NCBI RefSeq assembly: GCF_001423765.1
Contig: NZ_LMPG01000013.1
Location: 113,396 to 177,395, forward strand
DNA length: 64,000 nucleotides
Direction of reading: 5' to 3'
From: Sphingomonas sp. Leaf343
GTDB lineage: Bacteria; Pseudomonadota; Alphaproteobacteria; Sphingomonadales; Sphingomonadaceae
In this document: positions 1-9,148 of the stretch, one piece after another
How positions within the stretch are numbered: the first letter of the stretch is position 1
Layout: each line of letters begins with the position of its first letter
Program-made: the position numbers and the translations under genes
The notes under the pieces: model-generated
Told to the model about the DNA's origin: nothing
What the model saw: the letters and a program-made list of their open reading frames with translations, nothing else
Databases searched by the model: none

Positions 1-462
1 GCGCGGCATGAACGGCAGCGCCTGTTTGCGACCGCGGTCGAATAACCCCTCGCCGGCCAGCTTGGCGCGCAGCTTCTCGAATAGCGCCATCAACGCGCCG
101 GCACCGGCCAGCTCCATCCGCTCGATCACGACCTGATATTTGGAGCGGCCGGGATAGGTCGTCAGCTTGCCGGTCGCGATCACCTCGATCCCGTCCTGCG
201 GACTGAAGGCCAAGTGCGACGCCGCCCCCTTCCACATCACGCCGTCGATCACCGCCGCCTCGTCCTTCAGGCAGAGATAGGCGTGACCCGACGCGGCGCG
301 CTTGTAGCCGCTGATCTCGCCGCGCAGGCGAACATGGCCGAACTCGCCCTCCACCATCCGCTTGAGCTTCATCGACAGCTCGCCAACCGACAACGCGAGC
401 GCGTTGTCGCCGGGCACGGCCTCCGCTACGAGCCGGGCTTCATCGGAAAAGGGGTCTGGCAT
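1..462 (-). CDS. xseA: Exodeoxyribonuclease VII large subunit, N-terminal part (runs off the window)
   Basis: Translating the reverse strand from 462 gives [14 protein letters not shown], followed by the OB-fold domain of XseA with motifs such as [20 protein letters not shown] and later [24 protein letters not shown]. About 154 residues are visible; the catalytic and coiled-coil part lies beyond the left edge. XseA binds single-stranded DNA and, with several XseB subunits, degrades it to oligonucleotides. The start codon (460-462) overlaps that of the divergent purD (461-463) by two bases, so each promoter must sit inside the other gene. Identification rests on the N-terminal domain only but is clear. 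Confidence 0.9.
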   Translation of the reverse strand, partial: MPDPFSDEARLVAEAVPGDNALALSVGELSMKLKRMVEGEFGHVRLRGEISGYKRAASGHAYLCLKDEAAVIDGVMWKGAASHLAFSPQDGIEVIATGKLTTYPGRSKYQVVIERMELAGAGALMALFEKLRAKLAGEGLFDRGRKQALPFMPR

Positions 463-1729
463 GAACGTCCTGCTACTGGGCTCGGGGGGGCGCGAACACG
501 CACTGGCGTGGAAGCTGGCCCGGTCCAAGTCACTGGATACGCTGTATGCCGCACCGGGCAACCCCGGCATCGCCGGCCATGCGACGATCGTAGCGCTGGA
601 CGCGACCGATCACGCCACCGTCGCCGGTTTCTGCCGCGACCATGCGATCGGCCTTGTCGTGATCGGGCCGGAGGCGCCGCTGGTCGACGGGCTGGCCGAT
701 TCGCTGCGCGCGGCGGATATTCCGGTGTTCGGGCCATCGAAAGCGGCGGCGCAACTGGAGGGATCGAAGGGTTTCACCAAGGACCTGTGCGCCCGCGCCG
801 GCATTCCCACCGCCGGCTATATCCGCGTCACCGACCGCGCGACCGCGGAGGCGGCGCTGGCGGGTACGTTCGGGCTGCCCGTCGTCATCAAGGCGGACGG
901 GCTGGCGGCGGGCAAGGGCGTGACCGTCGCGATGACGAAGGACGAGGCGATGGCCGCGATCGCCGACCTCTTCGCGGGCGATGGCGGCGAGGCGGTGATC
1001 GAGGAGTTCCTCGATGGCGAGGAGGCCAGCCTGTTCGTGCTGACCGACGGCACCACGCTGATGCCGTTCGGCTCCGCGCAGGATCACAAGCGGGTCGGCG
1101 ACGGCGACACCGGTCCGAACACCGGCGGCATGGGTGCGTACAGCCCGGCCCGCGTGCTGACGCCCGAGTTGGAGGCGCTGGCGATCGACACCATCGTCCG
1201 CCCCACGGTCGAGGCGATGGCGGCAGAGGGTACGCCCTTCGTCGGCGTGCTCTATGCCGGGCTGATGCTGACGCGGAGCGGACCGAAGCTGATCGAATAC
1301 AACGCCCGGTTCGGCGATCCGGAGGCGCAGGTGCTGATGCCGCGCTTCGAGGGCGATCTGGTGCAGGTGATGCTGGCCTGCGCCACCGGCACGCTGGCGG
1401 AGGTTGCACCGCCGGTGTTTTCGGATCGGACAGCCCTGACGGTCGTCGTAGCAGCGGCCGGCTATCCCGCCGCGCCGCGCACCGGCGGGCGGATCGTGGG
1501 TCTGGACGAGGCGGAGGCCACCGGCGCGACCGTGTTCCAGGCGGGGACCCTGACCGATGGCGGCACCCTGCGGACCAGCGGCGGCCGCGTGCTGGCCGTG
1601 ACCGCGCTCGATGACAGCGTCGGCGCGGCGCAGGCCGCCGCCTATCGCGCGATCAAGGCGTTGCGGGTGGAGGACGGGTTCCACCGGACCGACATCGGCT
1701 GGCGCGAAATAGCGCGGGAGACCCGTTGA
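461..1729 (+). CDS. purD: Phosphoribosylamine--glycine ligase
   Basis: This 422-residue protein begins [19 protein letters not shown], the typical PurD N-terminus. It contains the ATP-grasp segments [16 protein letters not shown] and [11 protein letters not shown], the [10 protein letters not shown] stretch and the [10 protein letters not shown] motif. It catalyses the ATP-dependent joining of phosphoribosylamine and glycine, the second step of de novo purine synthesis, in the cytoplasm. The open frame extends upstream to 362, but that part is antisense to xseA and lacks PurD homology, so I start at 461. Length matches the family (about 420-430 residues). Confidence 0.97.
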   Translation: MNVLLLGSGGREHALAWKLARSKSLDTLYAAPGNPGIAGHATIVALDATDHATVAGFCRDHAIGLVVIGPEAPLVDGLADSLRAADIPVFGPSKAAAQLEGSKGFTKDLCARAGIPTAGYIRVTDRATAEAALAGTFGLPVVIKADGLAAGKGVTVAMTKDEAMAAIADLFAGDGGEAVIEEFLDGEEASLFVLTDGTTLMPFGSAQDHKRVGDGDTGPNTGGMGAYSPARVLTPELEALAIDTIVRPTVEAMAAEGTPFVGVLYAGLMLTRSGPKLIEYNARFGDPEAQVLMPRFEGDLVQVMLACATGTLAEVAPPVFSDRTALTVVVAAAGYPAAPRTGGRIVGLDEAEATGATVFQAGTLTDGGTLRTSGGRVLAVTALDDSVGAAQAAAYRAIKALRVEDGFHRTDIGWREIARETR

Positions 1730-1742
1730 TCGCCCATCGCCT

Positions 1743-1759
1743 ATGTGACAATGTCACAT
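1743..1759. promoter_or_regulatory. Perfect palindrome upstream of the VWA gene, possible operator
   Basis: ATGTGACA and TGTCACAT form a perfect 8-bp inverted repeat around a single central A. It lies 13 bases after the purD stop and 41 bases before the next start. It resembles a dimeric regulator site, but its 5-base half-site spacing is one short of the classical CRP site. The binding protein is unknown. Confidence 0.45.
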
Positions 1760-1800
1760 CGGGGTATCCGGGTCGACTGGTTGCGCCGGGAGGGTTCATC

Positions 1801-3624
1801 ATGCGTCTTCGTGCCGCCGTCGCCGCCGTCTCGTTGCTGGTCACCACGTCGGCGGCCCCGCCCCCGCCCGCACCGCCGTCACCGTCACCATCACCGTCAC
1901 CGGCGCTTCAGAGAACCGGAGGAGCGGCGCGATCGGTCGCCCGCCATCCCGACGCACGGTCGCCGGTGCATTGCCGCATCGGTGACGGGGGGGCCGGCCT
2001 CGCCCAATTCGCACCGGGGGCGCCGATCGCCCCACCTCCGCCGCCACCGCCACCGCCACCGCCACCGGCGCCCGCCGTGACGACCAGCGAGATCATCGTC
2101 ACCGGTACGTCACGCGTCGCGACGTCGGCCATCATACCCTCGGCAATCGTCAGCGGAGCCGCACCGTACGGCGCCCCCGGCAACACCGAACGCTATGCGG
2201 GCAAGGCAGTGGCCGCCATTCACAGCGTCGCCGATACGCCCGTCTCCACCTTCTCGATCGATGTCGACACGGGATCCTATGCCAATGTCCGCCGCTTCCT
2301 GAAGGAGGGGCAACCGGTGCCGGCGGAAGCCGTCCGTACCGAGGAACTCATCAACTATTTCCGCTACGATTATCCGCGACCGGCCGATGCCGCGCAGCCG
2401 TTCAGCGTCACCACGGACGTGGTACGGACGCCGTGGAACCCCGATACCCGGCTGCTGCGAATCGGCTTGCGCGGCTACGACGTGACGGCAGCGACACGGC
2501 CGCCGGTCAATCTCGTGTTCCTGGTCGACGTGTCGGGATCGATGGACAGCCCGGACAAGCTGCCGCTGGTGAAGGCGGCGCTGTCCGGGCTCGCCGATCG
2601 GCTGACCTCGCGCGACCGGGTATCGATCGTCGTGTATGCCGGCGCGGCGGGCATCGTCCTCGATCCCACGTCGAACCCGAACTATGTCAAAGCAGCGCTG
2701 TCCTGCCTGTCGGCGGGCGGCAGCACCGCCGGCGGAGAGGGCCTGGAACTGGCCTATGCCACCGCGCGCGCCGGCTTCGTCAAGGATGGCGCCAACCGCA
2801 TCCTGCTGGCCACGGACGGCGACTTCAACGTCGGCGTCGCCAGCAACGATGCGATCGAGGCGATGGTCAGGCGGAACCGCGACGACGGCATCACCCTGAC
2901 GACGCTGGGCTTCGGTACGGGCAACTACAACGAGGCGATGATGGAGCGCATCGCCGACGTCGGCAACGGCAACTATGCCTATATCGACAGCGCGATGGAG
3001 GCCGAGAAGGTGCTGGGCCAGGAAATGGCCGCGACGCTCGTCACGATCGCCAGGGAAGTGAAGGTGCAGGTCGAGTTCAATCCGGCCTTCGTCGCGCAGT
3101 ACCGGCTGATCGGGTATGAGAACCGGGCGCTGCGGGACGAGGATTTCATGAACGACGCGGTCGATGCCGGCGACATGGGGGCGGGCCATCAGGTCACGGC
3201 CCTGTACGAAGTCGTACCCGTCGGCGCGAAAGGGTGGACCGAACAGCGGCGCTATGCCGGCAACGGAGCCGCCGCCATGCCCGCATCCGGGGCGGAGCCG
3301 GGAGGAGAGATGGCCTATGTCCGGCTGCGCTACAAGCTGCCCGCCGGGGGTGCTTCGCGCGAACTGGATCGGCCCGTGTCGGCGGCATCGCTGCGCACGG
3401 CGGTGGTGCCGGCGGGGGATACGGCCTTCGCAGTGGCGGTCACGGCCTATGGCCAGCGGCTGCGTGGCGATCCGCTGCTGGAGCGATACAGCTTCGCCGA
3501 CATCCGGCGGCTGGCGGGCGATGCGCCGGATTACTGGCGGCAGGAGTTCGGGCAGCTCACCCGGCTGGCGAACCGCGACGTGCACCGGTCCGCCGGCAGC
3601 GACCGGGCGACGGACGCGGATTAG
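1801..3624 (+). CDS. Exported von Willebrand factor A domain protein (YfbK-like)
   Basis: The 607-residue product starts at ATG 1801 behind GGGAGG and has a signal-like N-terminus (MRLRAAVAAVSLLVTTSAA). A low-complexity Ser/Pro region and a run of at least twelve prolines follow. A YfbK-type N-terminal domain comes next (VSTFSIDVDTGSYANVRRFL), then a VWA domain with an intact MIDAS motif (FLVDVSGSMDS) and a C-terminal DUF3520-like region. VWA domains bind divalent metal and mediate protein contacts; the partner here is unknown. The segment EIIVTGTSR after the proline run resembles the start of mature TonB receptors. Codons 26-35 and the proline run are short tandem repeats in DNA. A longer in-frame start at 1726 has no ribosome site. 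Confidence 0.85.
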   Translation: MRLRAAVAAVSLLVTTSAAPPPPAPPSPSPSPSPALQRTGGAARSVARHPDARSPVHCRIGDGGAGLAQFAPGAPIAPPPPPPPPPPPPAPAVTTSEIIVTGTSRVATSAIIPSAIVSGAAPYGAPGNTERYAGKAVAAIHSVADTPVSTFSIDVDTGSYANVRRFLKEGQPVPAEAVRTEELINYFRYDYPRPADAAQPFSVTTDVVRTPWNPDTRLLRIGLRGYDVTAATRPPVNLVFLVDVSGSMDSPDKLPLVKAALSGLADRLTSRDRVSIVVYAGAAGIVLDPTSNPNYVKAALSCLSAGGSTAGGEGLELAYATARAGFVKDGANRILLATDGDFNVGVASNDAIEAMVRRNRDDGITLTTLGFGTGNYNEAMMERIADVGNGNYAYIDSAMEAEKVLGQEMAATLVTIAREVKVQVEFNPAFVAQYRLIGYENRALRDEDFMNDAVDAGDMGAGHQVTALYEVVPVGAKGWTEQRRYAGNGAAAMPASGAEPGGEMAYVRLRYKLPAGGASRELDRPVSAASLRTAVVPAGDTAFAVAVTAYGQRLRGDPLLERYSFADIRRLAGDAPDYWRQEFGQLTRLANRDVHRSAGSDRATDAD

Positions 3625-3663
3625 CACTCGCAGGCATCGGACCAGCGGGTTAGACACGGCGTC

Positions 3664-4425
3664 ATGAACGAAACCAGCGCCACCGCATCCGCTTCCGGTA
3701 CCAGCCTGCTGCCCGATGGCACCGGGGTCATCACGACGATCCACCTCGTCCTGATCCTGCTGATCGCGCTCGCCGCCGTGGCGGTCATCGTCATCGGTGC
3801 GCGTCGCAAGCGTGCGCGCCGACAGGCCGAAATGCAGGTCGAACGCAATGCGGAGCAGGCGGGTATCGAACCGGCCGCGCCTGCGCCTGTCGCGGGTGAG
3901 GAGGTGAGCGTTACGCCGCCGCCACCGCCGCCGCCCTCACCGGTGGTCGAGCAGGTCCAGAAGCAGTCGCAGCTTTCTGCACAGCCCGTTGCGACCGAGC
4001 CCATGCCGGTCGTGACACCGCCTGCCGATCGTCGTCCTGCTGCCGATCCACTGCCGGCCGACCCCACGTCGCTGTCGGACGAGCCAATCCCGGCCGCTGC
4101 GCCGCTCGACGCCAGCCCGGCGACGCTTGCAGGCGACTTGCCGGGTCCGGACATCATCAAGCGCGACGCCGCGCCGCCGGTGTCGGCGGATGCGCCGGTG
4201 ACGACCCTGAAGGGCCTCGGGCCGAAGGTCGCGGCACGGCTGGCGGAGCTGGGCGTCACGACTGTTGGTCACATCGCGGCGCTGACCGATGCTCAGGCAG
4301 AGGCGCTGGACGCCGAGCTCGGCGCGTTCCGGGGGCGCATGAGCCGGGATCGCTGGATCGAACAGGCACGCTTCCTGTCGGCGGGCGACCGGGCGGGATT
4401 CGAGGCGGCGTTCGGGCGGCTTTAG
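3664..4425 (+). CDS. Membrane-anchored protein with C-terminal helix-hairpin-helix domain
   Basis: This 253-residue protein has one transmembrane helix near residues 20-45 (IHLVLILLIALAAVAVIVIGA) followed by a basic stretch. A long Pro/Ala-rich linker (about 70-175) comes next. The C-terminal domain has the pattern LKGLGPKVAARLAELGVTTV, a helix-hairpin-helix of the type also found in ribosomal protein L21-associated or nuclease-like proteins. Such hairpins often bind DNA or RNA non-specifically, but no catalytic residues are recognisable. It follows the VWA gene by 39 bases on the same strand, so co-transcription is possible. Function unknown. Confidence 0.75.
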   Translation: MNETSATASASGTSLLPDGTGVITTIHLVLILLIALAAVAVIVIGARRKRARRQAEMQVERNAEQAGIEPAAPAPVAGEEVSVTPPPPPPPSPVVEQVQKQSQLSAQPVATEPMPVVTPPADRRPAADPLPADPTSLSDEPIPAAAPLDASPATLAGDLPGPDIIKRDAAPPVSADAPVTTLKGLGPKVAARLAELGVTTVGHIAALTDAQAEALDAELGAFRGRMSRDRWIEQARFLSAGDRAGFEAAFGRL

Positions 4426-4556
4426 ATCGGAAGGTCAGGCCAAGGTTAGTCCAACGCGCATATCTCGGCAGGCGCATGCCGGGACGAGCGCGGCATGACG
4501 TAGACAGTTGCCCAGACGCTGCCGACGCCGCGATCGACCTTCCAACCCCCCGCTTC

Positions 4557-5855
4557 CTAAACCGCGCTGACGAGCAGCTTGTCGATGCGACGGCCGTCCA
4601 GATCGACCACCTCGAACTGCCAGCCTTGTTCGACGAAACTCTCGCCCTCCAGCGGCAAATGGCGGAACGCGGCGAGCGCAAGGCCGGCGGCGGTGGCGTA
4701 GTCGCGGTCCTCGGGCAGGTCGATGCCGAGCCGTTCGGCCAGCGCGTCCGCCGAGGCGGTGCCGGCGACGAGCAGCGATCCGTCGTCGCGCTCGACCACG
4801 GGCGGCGATTCGTCGGGATCGGCATCGGATGCGAACGCGCCACCGATCGCCGACAGCAGGTCGGCGGGCGTCACGATCCCCTCGAAATGACCGTATTCGT
4901 CGTGGATCAGCGCCATCGGCACCTCCGCCTGTCGCAATGCGAGCAGCGCGTCGGGGGCATCGATCACGTCGATCACGACGGGGGCCTTGCGCATCAGCTT
5001 CGCCAGATCGAGCGGCTCGCCGCGGAGCAGCGTCGCGGCGATGTCGCGCGACTGCACCACGCCCTCGACCGCGTCGATCGATCCGCGCGCGACCGGCAGA
5101 CGGGTGTGCTGGCTGGCCATCAGCTTAGCCCGCATCGCGTCTTCGCCGGCATCGAGGTCGAGCCAGTCGACCTCCGTGCGCGGCGTCATGATCTCGCGCA
5201 CCGGCCGGTCCGCAAGACGGACCACACCAGAAATGATCGAGCGTTCATGCTCCTCGATCACGCCGGATTTAGACGCCTCCGCGACGATCAGGTGCAATTC
5301 CTCCGCCGTCACCTGATCCTCGTTCTCGCGGTCGAGGCGCAGCAGGCGAAAGATCAGCGCGCTCGATTGATCGAGCAGCCAGACGATCGGCGCGGTCAGG
5401 ATCGCGAGCCAGCCCATTGGCACCGCGACCAAGGCCGCCACCGTCTCGGGCGAGCGCAGGGCGAATTGCTTGGGCACCAGTTCGCCGACGATCAGCGAGG
5501 CATAGGTCGTCAGCGCGATGACCAGCGCATAGCCGACCGTCGATGCGGTTTCCGTAGACAGGCCCAGCATCTCCAGCCGCGCGGCGGTCGGCGTGCCAAG
5601 GCTCGCGCCCGAATAGGCGCCGGCGATGATGCCGATCAGCGTGATGCCGATCTGGACGGTCGACAGGAACTTGCCGGGATCGGCGGACAGGGTGATCGCA
5701 GCGCGGGCGCCGCGCTTGCCGGAGCGGGCCATCGCTTCCAGCCGGGCCTTGCGTGAGGACACCAGGGCCAGTTCGCTCATCGCGAACACGCCGTTCAGCG
5801 CTACGAGCGCCAGGATGATTAGGACATCGATCCAGGGAAAGGGAGGAAGTGCCAT
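4557..5855 (-). CDS. CNNM/CorC (HlyC) family membrane protein with CBS domains
   Basis: The 432-residue protein has a DUF21 (CNNM) transmembrane domain in roughly the first 190 residues (WIDVLIILALVALNGVFAMS, EFALRS-like segment QFALRSPE). A CBS pair follows (about 205-325, including RPVREIMTPRTEVDWLDLD) and then a C-terminal CorC_HlyC domain. Members have been linked to magnesium and cobalt efflux; the hemolysin name is historical. ATG 5855 is chosen because AAGGAACC precedes it; the frame stays open to 5906 without a better site. It stands alone, divergent from the OmpA lipoprotein gene. Confidence 0.9.
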   Translation of the reverse strand: MALPPFPWIDVLIILALVALNGVFAMSELALVSSRKARLEAMARSGKRGARAAITLSADPGKFLSTVQIGITLIGIIAGAYSGASLGTPTAARLEMLGLSTETASTVGYALVIALTTYASLIVGELVPKQFALRSPETVAALVAVPMGWLAILTAPIVWLLDQSSALIFRLLRLDRENEDQVTAEELHLIVAEASKSGVIEEHERSIISGVVRLADRPVREIMTPRTEVDWLDLDAGEDAMRAKLMASQHTRLPVARGSIDAVEGVVQSRDIAATLLRGEPLDLAKLMRKAPVVIDVIDAPDALLALRQAEVPMALIHDEYGHFEGIVTPADLLSAIGGAFASDADPDESPPVVERDDGSLLVAGTASADALAERLGIDLPEDRDYATAAGLALAAFRHLPLEGESFVEQGWQFEVVDLDGRRIDKLLVSAV

Positions 5856-6019
5856 CGGCTTGAGCGGTTCCTTAGCCGGGATGATCCGGCCGCCACAACC
5901 GTTCATGTTGCGATTCGGTTCGGGTCAGCCCCCAGGGTCAGGTCGCGTTCAGTGCGCAACCGGAACAAGCTGGCATGCGCGGGGTTCACCCGACGACATA
6001 TGAAAAGAGGGAATCACCC

Positions 6020-6694
6020 ATGAAGACCCGCCCGTCCCTGCTCGCCGGCCTCGCCGCGTTGCTGACCACCACCGCCTGCGTCACCGATCCGGAAACGGGG
6101 CAGCGCACGATCTCCAAGACCGCGATCGGCGGCATCGGCGGCGCGCTGGGCGGGTATCTGCTGGGCGATCTCGTCGGCGGACGGCGTGACCGGACGGAAA
6201 AGATCCTGGGCGCGGGCATCGGCGGCCTCGCCGGCGCCGGCATCGGCGCGTACATGGACAAGCAGGAGCGCGACCTGCGCGCGCGGACCGCGGGCACGGA
6301 CGTGCAGGTGATCCGGCGCGGCGACGATCTGGTGCTGAATATCCCGTCGGGCATAACCTTCGCCTATGACAGCGCCGACGTGCAGCCGCAGTTCAAGCGG
6401 ACGCTGGATCAGGTCGCATCGACGCTGGCCGAATATAACCAGACCTATATCGACGTGTACGGCCACACTGATTCTACCGGCAGCGATGCGTACAACCAGA
6501 CCCTGTCGGAGCGCCGCGCGCTGTCGGTGGCGAATTATCTGGCGGCGCAGGGCGTGCAACAGGCCCGCATCGGCACGCGTGGCTACGGCGAGACGCAGCC
6601 GATCGCTCCGAACGATACCGATGCCGGCCGGGCGGAGAATCGCCGTGTAGAGGTGAAGATCGTGCCGATCACGCAAAGCGATTTGCGGCAGTAA
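6020..6694 (+). CDS. OmpA family lipoprotein with glycine-zipper domain
   Basis: The 224-residue product starts at ATG 6020 after AAGAGGGA. It has a lipoprotein signal with lipobox-like LTTTAC, placing Cys at residue 19. A glycine-zipper segment follows (IGGIGGALGGYLLGDLVGG, AGIGGLAGAGIGAYM), then an OmpA-like peptidoglycan-binding domain with VYGHTDSTGSDAYNQTLSERRA. It probably tethers the outer membrane to the cell wall, as YiaD-type proteins do. Monocistronic by position. Confidence 0.92.
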   Translation: MKTRPSLLAGLAALLTTTACVTDPETGQRTISKTAIGGIGGALGGYLLGDLVGGRRDRTEKILGAGIGGLAGAGIGAYMDKQERDLRARTAGTDVQVIRRGDDLVLNIPSGITFAYDSADVQPQFKRTLDQVASTLAEYNQTYIDVYGHTDSTGSDAYNQTLSERRALSVANYLAAQGVQQARIGTRGYGETQPIAPNDTDAGRAENRRVEVKIVPITQSDLRQ

Positions 6695-6780
6695 GGGCGA
6701 AGGGGAGCGGCTCCCCGCTACCCTCGACTCGGAGCGCGCAGCGAGTTTACGCAGCTTACCCCACCGCAAAACCCTCCAGA

Positions 6781-7242
6781 TCACCGCCGCGCGGCGAAGA
6801 AGTTCCGCAACAACGCTGCCGCCTCGCCTTCACCGATGCCCGCATAGACGTCCGGCCGGTGATGGCAGGTGGATTGTCCGAACAGGCGCGGGCCGTGTTC
6901 CACCGCGCCGCCCTTCTGATCGGGAGCGCCGTAATAAAGCCGCCGTATCCGGGCATGCGCGATTGCGCCCGCGCACATCGCGCACGGCTCCAGCGTGACC
7001 CAGAGGTCGCAATCCTCCAGCCGGTCATGGCCGAGCGCGACCGATGCTGCCCGAATAGCCAGCATCTCGGCATGGGCGGTCGGGTCGTTCAGACGTCGAG
7101 GTGCATTGGCCTCAATCGCCAGCACGTGGCCGCCCCGCATCACGACGGCACCGACCGGCACCTCACCGGCCAAGGCCGCCGCTCGCGCAGCGGCCAGCGC
7201 GGTCCGCATCGGTTCGGGCAGCGGGAACATCGCCTGCGTCAT
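6781..7242 (-). CDS. tadA: tRNA-specific adenosine deaminase
   Basis: This 153-residue protein has the zinc-dependent deaminase signature: HAE (in PTAHAEMLAI) and PCAMCAGA. It deaminates A34 to inosine in the anticodon of tRNA-Arg(ACG), allowing reading of several CGN codons. Length and motifs fit TadA rather than a general cytidine deaminase. A 72-residue membrane protein gene lies 27 bases upstream on the same strand. Confidence 0.95.
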   Translation of the reverse strand: MTQAMFPLPEPMRTALAAARAAALAGEVPVGAVVMRGGHVLAIEANAPRRLNDPTAHAEMLAIRAASVALGHDRLEDCDLWVTLEPCAMCAGAIAHARIRRLYYGAPDQKGGAVEHGPRLFGQSTCHHRPDVYAGIGEGEAAALLRNFFAARR

Positions 7243-7269
7243 GCGGGCGTGTCACCGCGGCCGCAAGCC

Positions 7270-7488
7270 TCAGTTCGGGGCCTGTGCGTTCGCCGGACGC
7301 TCGACGTTGATCGTTGGCACCGCCACCGTCTTGTTCTCGGTGCCGAGCGACACCTTCGCGACGTCCGCCTCGAATTTGGGAGCCTGCACGACACCACGCT
7401 GCGTCTGGTCGATCGAGACGATGTTGAAATACAGGAGACCGGCGACCACCAGTACGGCGATCGCGACCAGGACCAACAGCGCGCGCAT
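7270..7488 (-). CDS. Small single-pass membrane protein, unknown function
   Basis: The 72-residue product starts MRALLVLVAIAVLVVAGLLYF, a single N-terminal transmembrane helix or uncleaved signal. A polar tail of about 50 residues follows (IDQTQRGVVQAPKFEADVAK). ATG 7488 is preceded by GGGAGAGA; the longer frame to 7548 lacks a ribosome site. It lies just upstream of tadA on the same strand and may be co-transcribed. I do not recognise the family beyond a general sphingomonad-type hypothetical. Confidence 0.7.
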   Translation of the reverse strand: MRALLVLVAIAVLVVAGLLYFNIVSIDQTQRGVVQAPKFEADVAKVSLGTENKTVAVPTINVERPANAQAPN

Positions 7489-7562
7489 TCTCGTCTCTCC
7501 CATCCGATTCGATGGCGTAACAACGCGTCGTATCGCCAAGCGTTGCACAGGTCGAAGCTTGA

Positions 7563-7585
7563 CGTATCGGCCATCGCCCGATACG
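7563..7585. promoter_or_regulatory. Inverted repeat in the rpmB leader or promoter
   Basis: CGTATCGG and CCGATACG form a perfect 8-bp inverted repeat separated by 7 bases. It lies about 58 bases upstream of the rpmB start. A TTGAC sequence partly overlaps its left edge. It could be an operator or a leader hairpin; nothing shows which. Confidence 0.3.
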
Positions 7586-7643
7586 AGCGCGACCTTTCCG
7601 GGCCGACCCGAAACCAGGCCAACACCGAGATAAGGTAGTCATC

Positions 7644-7943
7644 ATGTCGCGCATCTGCGAGCTGACCGGCAAGGGCCGGCAGGTGGGTAACAACGTATCC
7701 CACGCCAACAACAAGACGAAGCGTACGTTCCTGCCGAACCTGCAGAACGTCACTCTGCTGTCCGACGCGCTGGAACAGGGCGTTCGCCTGCGCGTGTCGA
7801 CGCACGGCCTGCGCTCGGTCGAGCATAATGGCGGTCTCGACAACTGGCTGGTGAAGACCAGCGACGACAAGTTGTCGCTGCGTTGCCGCCGCCTGAAGCG
7901 CGACATCGTCAAGAAGCGCGCGACCACCGCCGTCGCGGCGTAA
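7644..7943 (+). CDS. rpmB: 50S ribosomal protein L28
   Basis: The 99-residue protein begins [20 protein letters not shown], the standard L28 N-terminus of alphaproteobacteria, and ends in a basic tail. It is a structural component of the large ribosomal subunit. Length fits the longer alphaproteobacterial form (about 95-100). It is monocistronic and followed by a strong hairpin terminator. Confidence 0.98.
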   Translation: MSRICELTGKGRQVGNNVSHANNKTKRTFLPNLQNVTLLSDALEQGVRLRVSTHGLRSVEHNGGLDNWLVKTSDDKLSLRCRRLKRDIVKKRATTAVAA

Positions 7944-7964
7944 ACGCCCTTCCCGTCCGGGTTC

Positions 7965-8004
7965 GTGAAAGGCCCCCGCATCGATCGGTGCGCGGGCCTT
8001 TCAC
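7965..8004. terminator. Bidirectional terminator between rpmB and the phytase-like gene
   Basis: GTGAAAGGCCCCCGCA pairs with TGCGCGGGCCTTTCAC, a 16-bp stem with one mismatch and an 8-base loop. It lies 21 bases after the rpmB stop and 4 bases beyond the stop of the convergent gene, so it can serve both. Confidence 0.85.
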
Positions 8005-8008
8005 CGTG

Positions 8009-8998
8009 TCAGCAGGTCAGGCGGAACTTCAACAGCAAGGTGCGCTGGATCGGCAGGTGATTGTCGTCCGATACCAGCCAGATGACGGTCGATGCGCCCT
8101 CCCGCTGCGCCGCCACTCCCTCGAAATTGTCGGTAATGAGCGGCGCGGCGAGGACACCGATCGATCGGCCCAGGATACGCGCGCCCGGCCGGATTGCGGC
8201 GCGGTCGACCACGACCAGCCGGTTCCACCACCGGAACGGCAGCGCGAAACCGCGTTCCAGCACCAGCAGCCGGCCGTCCGGCAATTGCGTCATGTCGGAC
8301 GGATCGTCGTTCCGGCCGACCGGCGCGTAACCGAATCGATAGGCCGGCCGCGTCGCCGTCGGGTCGCCCGGCCAGACCAGACCCATCCTCAACCGCGCGC
8401 CCGTTTCGCGCGGAGGTGATTCGGAGATCGCGACGAAGCGTCCGTCGCGTAGACGGGCGAGCGATTCGATACCGCCATTCTCGTTCCAGTCCCGCATCGC
8501 AGCGGGAACGACACCGCGATCCCCGCGACCGAATCCGGGCGTGTAGCGCCATATCTGGTTGTACGCCTCGAACCCCACCCAGGCGCGGTCGCTTGCAGGG
8601 TCGATCGTCAGCGACTCGGCGTCGCGGTGACGCTTTTCCCAGCCGCTGGCGGGGCCGCCGGGAAGGTCGTCGAATGCGATGTCGCGCGGCGTCCAGTTCG
8701 CGCCCATGCGGAACCGCAGCCATTGGCCACCGTCACCGATCAGCGTGAACCGCTCGCCCCGGACGGCGAGGGCGGAGAAGCCGCCGAAGGTGCGGTCGTC
8801 ACCCTTCAACCGAACGCCACCGAGATAATCGAGACAGCCGACGCGCCGACGATCCGGATCGTCGGGATCGAGCGCCACCCGCTCCGTGGCGATCGTCAGC
8901 CGCCCGGACGGCACTGGTCGCCGTTCCAAAGTGGTCCAGCGCGGCACGACCACCAGTGGCAACACAACGATCGTCGTCAGCAGGATGGAGCGTCGCAC
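8009..8998 (-). CDS. Exported phytase-like / esterase-like domain protein
   Basis: The 329-residue product has an N-terminal hydrophobic signal (MRRSILLTTIVVLPLVVV). Its body fits the phytase-like (esterase-like activity of phytase) beta-propeller family, with GGFSALAVRGERFTLIGDGG, DAESLTIDP, NGGIESLARLRDGRFVAISE and NFEGVAAQ. Such proteins are periplasmic or secreted and proposed phosphoesterases, but the substrate is not established. It converges on rpmB with a shared terminator. Confidence 0.8.
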   Translation of the reverse strand: MRRSILLTTIVVLPLVVVPRWTTLERRPVPSGRLTIATERVALDPDDPDRRRVGCLDYLGGVRLKGDDRTFGGFSALAVRGERFTLIGDGGQWLRFRMGANWTPRDIAFDDLPGGPASGWEKRHRDAESLTIDPASDRAWVGFEAYNQIWRYTPGFGRGDRGVVPAAMRDWNENGGIESLARLRDGRFVAISESPPRETGARLRMGLVWPGDPTATRPAYRFGYAPVGRNDDPSDMTQLPDGRLLVLERGFALPFRWWNRLVVVDRAAIRPGARILGRSIGVLAAPLITDNFEGVAAQREGASTVIWLVSDDNHLPIQRTLLLKFRLTC

Positions 8999-9148
8999 CC
9001 GCCGGGCATAGCGTTCCCTTCACGCACCGCCAGCCTGAACCGGCGATAACGGACACATTCAGGGTTCGCTCAATGCGAATCGGCGAAAAGCCTAACATCG
9101 ACGACGGGCACCTACCCCGCCGAAAAGCCAGAAACGGGAGTACGAGAC

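Noticed and set aside
214..1614. Long alternative frames across purD (466 codons plus, 384 codons minus)
   Set aside because: They are Arg-rich shadow frames of a well-identified gene.
7559..7585. Sigma-70 promoter of rpmB (TTGACG with GATACG)
   Set aside because: The spacing is about 15 bases and the -10 is poor; only the inverted repeat is reported.
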